Shown in pieces: positions 1 to 5,701 of a DNA stretch of 5,701 bases (the first letter of the stretch is position 1; each line of letters opens with the position of its first letter). This DNA comes from Oscillospiraceae bacterium (GTDB taxonomy: Bacteria; Bacillota; Clostridia; Oscillospirales; Ruminococcaceae). The stretch spans positions 1 through 5,701 of the forward strand of contig JAEDJF010000095.1 of assembly GCA_016296485.1 (NCBI GenBank), in the 5' to 3' direction. A model generated the notes under the pieces. That model was not told where the DNA came from. It was given only the letters and a program-made list of their open reading frames with translations, and made no database searches. Both the position numbers and the translations under genes were made by a program.

Positions 1-2393
1 TGAGCACCGAGCCGAAAAGCTACAGCTTTTCGCTCGTTTCGGTTTTCGCCGTAATCTGGCTTTTGGGGGCGGCGGCTGCCGCCGGGTGGAACCTTTTCGC
101 CTATTTCCGCTTCGTTAACCGCTCGAAGCCCTGGAACCGGGAGCCCTCCGCCGAAGCGGCGAAGGCTTTCGCCGCCCTTCGGGCGGAGATGAGCGTTTCA
201 AAAAGGGTTCGCCTTTACGAAAACCGTCTCATCAAAAGTCCCATGATGGTGGGGTATTTTAAGCCCGCCGTCCTTCTTCCCGCGGCGGAGCTTCTCCCGG
301 AGGAATACGCTTTTATCCTCCGCCACGAGCTCACCCACTATAAACGGCGGGACCTTTGGTACAAATTCCTTTTGATGCTGGCGGCGTCTCTCAACTGGTA
401 CAATCCCGCCGTCTGGCTCATGTGCCGCAAGGCGGAAAACGATATTGAAATAACCTGCGACGAGGCGGTCGTCAAAGCCGCCGGGGCGGATTACCGCCGG
501 GAATACTGCGAAATTATCCTCCGGACGATGCGCCGGGGGCAAAACGGACCTCTCCTTCTCTCCACCGGTTTTTACGGCGGCGCGAAGGTGCTCAAAAAGC
601 GCTTTGCCGCCGTGCTCAACCCGAAGACCCGCCGGGGCGTTTTGCTCTTCGTGCTCGCCGCCCTCGTTATCGCCGTAAGCGGCACCCTTGTTGCCTGCAA
701 CACGGAAAAACCCGCGGCGGAGCCCGTATCCGAACCGGAATTTGAGCCGAAAAGCGAAAAGGAAGTCATCGAGGGCGGCAAAAAGCTCGTTGAAACCGTT
801 TTTCGCAATATGGACCTTTTTGAAAACGGCGACTGCGCGAGCCTCGTCACCGACGAGGTTGCGCAGTACATTTCCGACGTCACCGCCGGGAAGCAAAGCG
901 ACATCAAAAAGAGCGGCGAATCCTATATTGACTACACGCTCACCGTTGAGCTTTCGGACAGCCGTACACTTGAAAACGGCATAGAGCTCTTTTTCACCGC
1001 CGCAAAGAACTATCACACCGAAACTGACGGCATCGATATCGGCGAAAAGAAGCTGACGAAGCTCACCTACAGCTACGACCGGGGGCTTTTCACAAGGTTC
1101 ACTATTTTTGATATAGACTGGACCGTTGACGAGAAATACTACGTCGTTTTTGACCCGGAGGGCGACCCCCGCCCGACGGTTTCCGCTCCGGACGAAAACG
1201 GGCTTTTCCCGTTTATCTCGGAAGGGGATTGGGACCGCTGGGTGACCTATTACGGTCGGGCGGACACCGAAAAGCCCGCCGAGCCCATTTCCAAGATACT
1301 TGAGTGCGAGGATTATCTCAAGTACCTTTCCGAAACCTACCCGGACATCGACGACTGGGAGGTCGTTTACGAAACGAGCGACTACGCGCTCACCGAAAGC
1401 TACGACCCCTACAGCTACTCCTTCCGGAATATGTACCTTCCCCGGCGCTTCGCTGTGCTCAAAACCGAACAGAGCAGGGATTTTGACCGGCTTTTCGTGG
1501 GCACCTATGAATACTACGCCGCATTTGTGTCGTCTCAAAACGGCAGCGGGATTCAGCCCCAGCGCGAATTTGAAAGCGAGAGTTTCCCGGCTTTTGAAAC
1601 GGACGTTCAGGTCGGCGATCTCTCCGGGGCAAAAACCTATCAGTCAATTTGTCTCGTGATGACTGGGCTTTGGTTCCCTGACGAGGGAAAAGAGATAGTT
1701 TTCGACTGGACCTATAACAGGGCGATTCCCGTTTACGGCGTGACGGAACCTATGAACATCCATGTTGTTCAGGACGTCAAAGACTTTCGTGACATAAACG
1801 GCAAAAAGCTCTCCTTTTCCGAAGACCGGGAAAAAGATATGATCTTTTTTGCTGACGATGATAACACAAAAATGGTATATGTATATTACTATGACGGCGA
1901 CACCAAGACGCTCCAGCATTTTGATGGTATCTCGAAAAGCAACGACGGTTCTCCTCAAATTGATTTTATCGACAGCGAAACAATAGTCATTGAGTCTTCC
2001 GGCGTTCTCCGCTTTTACCGCTGCGGCGAGGGAGAGGACGTCACAAAGTCCTTTGCCGAAATCGGCGGCAGCGGCAAAGGTCTTTCCGACGGCGAAACCT
2101 TGTCGACTAACTTTATCATCGAGGACAAAAGCATCGGCGGAAGGTACGCCTGGATGTATAGCGACCTTGAGGCGAACGAGTACAGAATCTGCACCTTTGA
2201 CAAAGAGGGAAACCTTCTTTCCAGTTTCAGCACCGGGCTTCCCGGGGACGGGACCATAGGCAGCTGCAATTTCCGAGACGGGCTCGTCTATTTCAGCTAC
2301 TACCCCTCGCCCTATTCCTCTAGCCGAAGCACAAACTACGCCGTTGACGCAAGACCCGAAAGGGAACATATTTTACAGGCTGACGCCTGGTGA
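1..2393 (+). CDS. M56-family (BlaR1/MecR1-like) membrane metallopeptidase with large non-PBP ectodomain, 5' partial
   Basis: The reading frame is open from the left edge (first full codon at 3), so the gene starts outside the window. The TTG at 63 is not its start, because the membrane helix already runs from about base 24 to 120. Residues below are counted from that TTG. The family signature is clear: a KSP segment (58-60), FKPAVLLP (66-73), the zinc site HELTH (H88, E89, H92; bases 324-338), the NWYNP helix and ENDIEITCDEAV, where E129 is the probable third zinc ligand. In this family the cytoplasmic zinc peptidase is switched on by an outside signal and inactivates a BlaI-like repressor; that is family knowledge, and no repressor gene is in view. 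A final helix (192-209) ends in the lipobox LVAC (C212). Residues 213-776 should be extracytoplasmic: an acidic Pro/Glu linker, a mixed region, then a beta-rich part (about 515-760) that may be propeller-like. No penicillin-binding SxxK/SxN/KTG set is seen, so the ligand is unknown. Confidence 0.9.
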   Translation, partial: STEPKSYSFSLVSVFAVIWLLGAAAAAGWNLFAYFRFVNRSKPWNREPSAEAAKAFAALRAEMSVSKRVRLYENRLIKSPMMVGYFKPAVLLPAAELLPEEYAFILRHELTHYKRRDLWYKFLLMLAASLNWYNPAVWLMCRKAENDIEITCDEAVVKAAGADYRREYCEIILRTMRRGQNGPLLLSTGFYGGAKVLKKRFAAVLNPKTRRGVLLFVLAALVIAVSGTLVACNTEKPAAEPVSEPEFEPKSEKEVIEGGKKLVETVFRNMDLFENGDCASLVTDEVAQYISDVTAGKQSDIKKSGESYIDYTLTVELSDSRTLENGIELFFTAAKNYHTETDGIDIGEKKLTKLTYSYDRGLFTRFTIFDIDWTVDEKYYVVFDPEGDPRPTVSAPDENGLFPFISEGDWDRWVTYYGRADTEKPAEPISKILECEDYLKYLSETYPDIDDWEVVYETSDYALTESYDPYSYSFRNMYLPRRFAVLKTEQSRDFDRLFVGTYEYYAAFVSSQNGSGIQPQREFESESFPAFETDVQVGDLSGAKTYQSICLVMTGLWFPDEGKEIVFDWTYNRAIPVYGVTEPMNIHVVQDVKDFRDINGKKLSFSEDREKDMIFFADDDNTKMVYVYYYDGDTKTLQHFDGISKSNDGSPQIDFIDSETIVIESSGVLRFYRCGEGEDVTKSFAEIGGSGKGLSDGETLSTNFIIEDKSIGGRYAWMYSDLEANEYRICTFDKEGNLLSSFSTGLPGDGTIGSCNFRDGLVYFSYYPSPYSSSRSTNYAVDARPEREHILQADAW

Positions 2394-2408
2394 GCTCTTT
2401 TAAATTCC

Positions 2409-2457
2409 GCAAAGGGGGGCGGCTCTCCCGCCCCTTTCCTTTGCTGTACGCCTTTTT
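2409..2457 (+). terminator. Probable intrinsic terminator after the M56 gene
   Basis: GCAAAGG followed by GGGGCGG (2409-2422) pairs with CCGCCCC (2428-2434) and CCTTTGC (2438-2444), giving a 14-bp GC-rich stem with a 5-base loop and a TTT bulge on the 3' side. A run of five T (2453-2457) follows 8 bases after the stem. The gap between stem and T-run is longer than in a classical terminator, so termination may be partial. Confidence 0.6.
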
Positions 2458-2473
2458 ATATAAGAAAGGGGCG
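2429..2473 (+). promoter_or_regulatory. Alternative hairpin that sequesters the next gene's ribosome binding site
   Basis: CGCCCCTTTC (2429-2438) is a perfect 10-base complement of GAAAGGGGCG (2464-2473), with a 25-base loop. The first arm is also the 3' arm of the terminator hairpin, so the two structures exclude each other. The second arm contains the AAAGGGG ribosome binding site of the lipoprotein gene that starts at 2481. A small GGCG-AAG-CGCC hairpin (2470-2480) also fits between that site and the TTG start. The complementarity is seen directly; a regulatory role is inference. Confidence 0.35.
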
Positions 2474-2483
2474 AAGCGCCTTG
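2465..2483 (+). promoter_or_regulatory. Ribosome binding site and TTG start of the first lipoprotein gene
   Basis: AAAGGGG (2465-2471) lies 9 bases before TTG (2481-2483), which is followed by Lys-Lys codons as in the two downstream paralogues. In the frame of the long coding region no ATG exists upstream, and a TGA sits at 2482-2484. The only in-frame alternative, GTG at 2524, would leave just six residues before the lipobox cysteine, too few for a signal peptide. TTG 2481 is therefore the best start, although it is one base out of frame with the body. Confidence 0.6.
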
Positions 2484-4395
2484 AAAAAAAACGATTTTTA
2501 CATCCATTATCGCTTTAATACTTGTGATTTTTCTCGTCTCCTGCGGCGGCTGGACGGTGGAGATAAAAGAGCCGGAGGAATTTAGCGCCAGTTTTGAAAG
2601 CGAAAGCGACACGGACGTTCCCTATAACTCCGAAACGGAGCTTCCCGCTTTAGGCGCGGACAGGACGAGCATCAACGCCACGGGACTCTATCGCTACAAG
2701 GTGCTCTACTACAATCCTTTTGAAAATATTGAAGCGGACGATTCGCCCGAGGTGGAGTGGGCTTACGGCGTTCCGGTAATTTTCATCTATGAGCCCAATT
2801 CCTGCAAATACGAGGCTTTCGAGTACCGGGTCGAGGGCGTCAGCGCCACCCTCGGTCAGCTCGCAAGGCTCGCCGTAAGCCGACTGAACCGCTCCATACC
2901 TGACGGTTGTTTTAAGCTCTCGGTCCGTACCCATAAAAATATGGCGATAGTTGATTTTTACGATTTGACCGATGAGTTTTATAGCTATATGAACCCCGAC
3001 GGCGCCTGCGAGGTGCTTCTTAACTCCATAGCGGCGACGCTTATGAACTGCGCCGACTACAACGTGGGCTTCACCATGAACGGCGGCGAAAAATTTTCGG
3101 TTGGAAACGTCACCCTCGAGGGCGACGGCTACGGGCGCTATATTCCGCCGGAGCTTTACTCCGAAATTTCCGACGAGGAATTTGCGAAGCTTCGGGCTCT
3201 CTGTGAATATTCCGACGACTGGGAAAACTCGCTTCCGGACTATTACGGTCGGAACGGACTTCTCTCCGTCGTCTATGACGAGTCCGTGACCCTCCGCCCG
3301 GAGGGAATGGACGTTATTCTTGTGACCGCCGGGCGCACCGGCGAGTTCAGCTCCCCGGACGAAATAAGCAACAAAATCAAAATATCCGCCGCCACGGGCG
3401 TCCTTGACCTTGTGCAAAACTACAGCGAATCCGGCGAATACGTTCCAGCTCTGAAACCGATTTTTGACGCGGCAGCGGACGATTTTATCCCGAGGGAGTG
3501 GGTCGAAAACGTGGTTACCCGACTCTTCGGTCCAAAGGCGACGGTTGAGCACGCCTCAACGAACGACTATACCTATCGTGCCAAAGTCGGCGTATATACT
3601 CCGCCCCACAGAGGCGGCTGGGCAAAGTATTTCCCCTATGTTTTCAGCGTAGGCGAAACCGCCGACGGCTACGAGGCAGAGGTTGCCTACGTCTATATCG
3701 CCGCTACCGGCGCCTACGGAATGGAGCCCGGTGCCTGGGCAGACAGCGTACATCAGGACGGAGAAAATTTTGAAAACGACCCCGTCGCCATGGATTTTAT
3801 CAGAAACCGCCTTCCGCGTTACCGGGTCTCTTTTAAGCGCGGCGATGACGGAAAGCTATATATGTCCTCCTCTGAGATGCTGAACGTCGACGAGGAGGAG
3901 GTGAATCTCCTCCTTGCGCAAAAGTATATCGCTCCGATACACTACCTCGCCACCCACGAGGAGTGGAGCGACTTCGGCGAAGTTTCGACTTTGGGGCTTT
4001 TCGCCGCGGGGATAGAGTCGCGTTTTTGCTGCTACCTCTATGACGGCGACCTCAACTCGCACTATCGTAATATGAGCACAGCCCCTAATGACCTCGTTTT
4101 CGATGGCTGGGAGGTGGAAAGTTTTGCCGTCATCTACGGTTTTGACGATAAAGAGCTGAGGGCGCTCGACTATTACGATGCGGGGCGCAAATGCTACGTT
4201 CTGCCCGAAGGCTTCAGCTTTGGGGAAGCCCTCTATCCCGTCATCACTCGGACAGAGCAGACCAAAAACCTGCTCACGATATTCTACGACGTTCTTGACG
4301 AAGAAGGCAGTGTTTTGGAGAGCAGAGAGCTTTTGACGGAGCTTTCGGAAGACAGCATATATCCCAGATATTTAAGCTGCCGCGTCGTCGGGTAA
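2481..4395 (+). CDS. Large lipoprotein with GerMN-like domain and two C-terminal repeat domains; apparent frameshift at A8
   Basis: The uninterrupted part of the frame runs from 2524 to the TAA at 4393-4395; the signal peptide n-region lies upstream and is joined only if one A of 2484-2491 is removed. Residues below are counted from GTG 2524. The lipobox LVSC gives the lipidated C7, followed by the family motif GGWTVEIKEPEE. An acidic Ser/Glu linker runs to about 45. Residues 105-200 resemble a GerMN (sporulation/spore germination) domain: a helix ending LNRSIPDGCFKL, a strand AIVDFYDL, a helix around LLNSIAATLMN, then VGFTMNGGEKF. Residues about 281-452 and 456-622 are two divergent copies of a domain also found once in the next lipoprotein. 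The product should be anchored on the outer face of the membrane; no catalytic motif is evident and its function is unknown. The gene may be independently expressed, since a probable terminator precedes it. Confidence 0.75.
2484..2491 (+). other. A8 homopolymer that shifts the frame in a lipoprotein signal peptide
   Basis: Eight A follow the TTG start. With seven, the frame would read Met-Lys-Lys-Thr-Ile-Phe and continue through a hydrophobic core to the lipobox LVSC. With eight, translation from TTG goes out of frame and stops at TAG 2583-2585 after 34 codons. The tract is either a one-base sequencing or assembly error, a real mutation, or a slippage switch. Confidence 0.8.
2836..3123 (+). 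other. GerMN-like domain region within the large lipoprotein
   Basis: This segment encodes residues 105-200 from GTG 2524. Its order of elements matches GerMN modules as I know them: an N-terminal helix, a short IPDG-type turn before a strand, a strand with the pattern AIVDFYDL, a helix that in the family often carries SIVNTL (here NSIAATLMN), then a strand with a turn like FTMNGGEKF. GerMN domains occur in germination and sporulation proteins and in other clostridial lipoproteins, probably as non-catalytic binding modules. The match was made by eye and needs a profile search. Confidence 0.5.
3364..4389 (+). repeat. Tandem duplication of an unnamed domain (protein level)
   Basis: Copy A spans about 3364-3879 and copy B about 3889-4389. 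Each has a helical start, then a W-V/E helix (PREWVENVVTRLFG in A, DGWEVESFAVIYG in B), an aromatic-Pro-Gly strand region (YTPPHRGGW in A, YVLPEGFSFG in B) followed by YP or FPY, and a closing acidic strand-turn-strand. The next lipoprotein has one copy that bridges them: PAEFVENTIQKFF, YYFPGGYGGGYYPRAV and YTITVRLDEDGTWKY. Copy B aligns with that copy without gaps over about 40 residues around YD-4x-Y-2x-P-x-G. Similarity is at protein level only and has diverged strongly. Confidence 0.55.
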
Positions 4396-4463
4396 TGCAA
4401 TAAAACGGTAAAACTTTCCCACTTTATATATAAAAGGATAAATGATGAGGGAGGCTTTTTGAA
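4396..4463 (+). promoter_or_regulatory. AT-rich spacer with strong ribosome binding site
   Basis: The 68-base gap contains TTTATATATAAAAGG (4423-4437), which could supply a -10 element, but no convincing -35 box stands 16-18 bases before it. I see no GC-rich terminator hairpin. GAGGGAGG (4447-4454) lies 9 bases before the ATG at 4464 and is a strong ribosome binding site. The gap is therefore compatible with read-through from the upstream lipoprotein gene. Confidence 0.5.
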
Positions 4464-4567
4464 ATGAAAAAACTTATTTGCGCTTTGCTCTCGCTCGCCC
4501 TGGGGCTTTCTCTCGCGGCGTGCTCAAACTGGAGCGTCGAGATAAAAAAGCCGGAGGATTTGAGCAC
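4457..4567 (+). repeat. Direct repeat, first copy (start of the second lipoprotein gene)
   Basis: These 111 bases match 5591-5701 at an offset of 1134 with only three differences (4475 T to C, 4511 T to G, 4548 A to G). Only the last changes an amino acid (Lys to Glu). The match begins just after the ribosome binding site, covers the whole signal peptide and the WSVEIK motif, and is cut by the window edge. Confidence 0.95.
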
Positions 4568-5570
4568 AGGCTCGGCGGAAGAGAGCGAAAGCTCACAGTC
4601 CGACGAAAGCGAAGCGGAGGAAATCATCAGAACCGAAAGCGGACTTTCGTCCTCATGGCAAGACGAAGAGCTCACCGAGACGGACGAGCCGAGCCTTGAC
4701 GTTTTCATCAGAATGGACGCATATAGCGGCGAACTTAGGGATGAAAAAGAAGCGGTCTCCCTCACTTCAAGGCAGATAGAATTCATTAAGAAGCTTCTCC
4801 AGCCCGAAAACTGGACGGAACTGCCCGAAAACTGGCATGGGAAGGGCGGGCTCCTTGAACCGTTACAGATACTCGAAAGCGACGGCAAGGGCACCCTTTA
4901 CGTCAGCCCGGACGAGGGAATGACGCTCATAATGCTCAAATGGGGTCAGAATCAAAAATACAGTCACTACTATTACGCCCCGCCCGAGGTTGCGGAAGAT
5001 ATGGAGCTTTTCCGCAAAAATCTTGAGCTTTCTTTGGTGCCTCACGACTGTTTTTTGGAGACCGCCCCGGAGCTAAAAGAGTATTACGACAAATATATTT
5101 CCGGTCTTCCGGTTGTAGACGACTTTGATGAGGAAAACTATTTCGACGAAATCAATTCCTACCACCTTTTATATTTTGCCTATCGCAAGCTCACGGGAAA
5201 TTACGTCGAGGATTGCGACGAAGGCTTTGAGCCCCCGTTTTACCCCGCCGAGTTTGTGGAGAACACCATACAGAAATTCTTCCTTTGGGATTCCGAAACT
5301 ATCCGCAAAAACGTGCGCAGAGACGAATACGACAGCGAAACGAACACCTATTACTTCCCCGGAGGCTACGGCGGAGGCTATTACCCGCGCGCCGTCACCG
5401 CCGTTCGCCAAAACGGCAATATCCTTGAGATAGACGTCGAGCAGTACGGCGATCACTACGTTTGTTCCGACCCTGTATTTCACCTCGAGTCAAGCTACAC
5501 CATAACCGTCCGGCTTGACGAGGACGGCACCTGGAAGTATATAGGGAAAAAGACGTATTTTCAGTACTGA
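4464..5570 (+). CDS. Lipoprotein with Ser/Glu-rich linker and one copy of the shared C-terminal domain
   Basis: The ATG is fixed by GAGGGAGG at 4447-4454 and by a complete lipoprotein signal peptide: MKK, a hydrophobic core, and the lipobox LAAC with lipidated C20. The post-cysteine motif SNWSVEIKKPEDLS closely matches the upstream lipoprotein (GGWTVEIKEPEEFS) and the next one. Residues 34-76 form a low-complexity Ser/Glu/Asp linker, probably an extended spacer through the cell wall. Residues about 77-195 form a mixed domain I do not recognise, with WTELPENWHGKGG and HYYYAPPEVAEDM as landmarks. Residues about 225-368 are the domain found twice in the upstream lipoprotein. No catalytic motif is visible. 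The predicted location is the outer face of the cytoplasmic membrane; function is unknown. Only 27 bases without a terminator separate it from the next gene, so the two are very likely cotranscribed. Confidence 0.92.
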   Translation: MKKLICALLSLALGLSLAACSNWSVEIKKPEDLSTGSAEESESSQSDESEAEEIIRTESGLSSSWQDEELTETDEPSLDVFIRMDAYSGELRDEKEAVSLTSRQIEFIKKLLQPENWTELPENWHGKGGLLEPLQILESDGKGTLYVSPDEGMTLIMLKWGQNQKYSHYYYAPPEVAEDMELFRKNLELSLVPHDCFLETAPELKEYYDKYISGLPVVDDFDEENYFDEINSYHLLYFAYRKLTGNYVEDCDEGFEPPFYPAEFVENTIQKFFLWDSETIRKNVRRDEYDSETNTYYFPGGYGGGYYPRAVTAVRQNGNILEIDVEQYGDHYVCSDPVFHLESSYTITVRLDEDGTWKYIGKKTYFQY

Positions 5571-5583
5571 CAAGCCGATTTTC

Positions 5584-5590
5584 GAGGAGG
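5584..5590 (+). promoter_or_regulatory. Strong ribosome binding site of the third lipoprotein gene
   Basis: GAGGAGG lies 7 bases before the ATG at 5598 and fixes that start. The bases TTTTGAA between it and the ATG are the same as those before the preceding paralogue. Confidence 0.85.
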
Positions 5591-5701
5591 TTTTGAAATG
5601 AAAAAACTCATTTGCGCTTTGCTCTCGCTCGCCCTGGGGCTTTCGCTCGCGGCGTGCTCAAACTGGAGCGTCGAGATAAAAGAGCCGGAGGATTTGAGCA
5701 C
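5591..5701 (+). repeat. Direct repeat, second copy (start of the third lipoprotein gene)
   Basis: Second copy of the 111-base repeat that begins at 4457, about 97 percent identical over the visible length. It may extend beyond the window, so its true length is unknown. It marks a recent duplication or gene conversion between neighbouring lipoprotein genes. Confidence 0.95.
5598..5701 (+). CDS. Third paralogous lipoprotein, 3' partial (runs off the window)
   Basis: Only the first 34 complete codons are visible. They encode MKK, the hydrophobic core and the lipobox LAAC (C20), then SNWSVEIKEPEDLS. The protein differs from the preceding lipoprotein at one residue only (E29 instead of K29), which is the residue found in the more distant first paralogue. 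The start is set by GAGGAGG at 5584-5590. It lies 27 bases after the preceding stop codon, with no hairpin between, so it probably belongs to the same transcript. Which domains follow the linker cannot be told from this window. Confidence 0.9.
   Translation, partial: MKKLICALLSLALGLSLAACSNWSVEIKEPEDLS

Noticed and set aside
63..65. TTG as the start of the M56 gene
   Set aside because: The frame stays open to the left edge and the preceding codons (KSYSFSLVSVFAVIWLL) form the first half of the same membrane helix, so the gene continues upstream of the window.
198..1538. Long open frame on the minus strand inside the M56 gene
   Set aside because: It is antisense to a gene with clear family motifs, has no ribosome binding site of note, and its Arg/Val/Gly-rich translation is what GC-biased codons give on the other strand. 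The same holds for the minus-strand frames at 1644-2369 and 2650-3552.
515..2390. Penicillin-binding sensor domain in the M56 protein
   Set aside because: Isolated look-alikes such as SGAK (521-524) and KKSG (282-285) exist, but they are not in the order or context SxxK, SxN, KTG.
2484..2492. Programmed -1 ribosomal frameshift at A AAA AAC
   Set aside because: The heptamer is present (2486-2492), but the long frame needs a +1 shift (loss of one base) relative to TTG 2481. A -1 shift would enter the third frame, not the lipoprotein frame.
2524..2526. GTG as the true start of the large lipoprotein
   Set aside because: It would leave only six residues before the lipobox cysteine, while the codons upstream in the same frame encode a good Lys-Lys n-region and hydrophobic core; no good ribosome binding site precedes it.
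4421..4437. Promoter at TTTATATATAAAAGG before the second lipoprotein gene, with a similar TATATAAG at 2457-2464 before the first
   Set aside because: Both could be -10 elements, but neither has a recognisable -35 box at 16-18 bases, so I do not call them as promoters.
4396..4463. Terminator between the first and second lipoprotein genes
   Set aside because: Only a four-pair AT-rich stem is possible around 4422-4436; there is no GC-rich stem followed by a T-run.

Overview
The window carries four co-oriented plus-strand genes and reads as a chromosomal stretch of a Bacillota bacterium, most likely a gut-type clostridium (inference). The reasons are a BlaR1/M56-type membrane metallopeptidase with clostridial-looking sequence, strong purine-rich ribosome binding sites (GAGGGAGG, GAGGAGG), lipoproteins with short KK-type signal peptides, a spore-germination-type GerMN domain, and moderately GC-rich coding sequence. 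No RNA gene, CRISPR array, insertion sequence or phage gene is visible.

Layout: (1) 1-2393 is the 3' part of an M56-family (BlaR1/MecR1-like) membrane zinc peptidase; the 5' end lies outside the window. Its last membrane helix ends in a perfect lipobox, followed by an extracytoplasmic region of about 560 residues that is not a penicillin-binding domain. (2) 2394-2480 holds a hairpin with a T-run, likely a terminator, whose 3' arm can instead pair with the ribosome binding site of the next gene. (3) 2481-4395 encodes a large lipoprotein with a GerMN-like domain and two tandem copies of an unnamed C-terminal domain. Its signal peptide is split by one extra A in a run of eight. (4) 4396-4463 is a short AT-rich spacer. 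(5) 4464-5570 encodes a smaller lipoprotein with a Ser/Glu-rich linker and one copy of the same C-terminal domain. (6) 5571-5597 is a short gap without a terminator. (7) 5598-5701 is the beginning of a third lipoprotein whose first 104 bases are nearly identical to those of the second.

How they may work together: M56/BlaR1 proteins usually detect a signal outside the membrane and activate a cytoplasmic protease site that relieves a BlaI-type repressor. Here the sensor is followed by an expanding array of paralogous, surface-anchored lipoproteins that share a distinctive motif right after the lipidated cysteine (C-x-x-W-[ST]-V-E-I-K-x-P-E). A surface-sensing module with its own lipoprotein family is a reasonable hypothesis, but nothing in the window proves that the peptidase controls the lipoproteins, and a probable terminator separates them. 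The points most worth checking are the A8 tract, the shared and duplicated domain, and the continuation of the array beyond the right edge.
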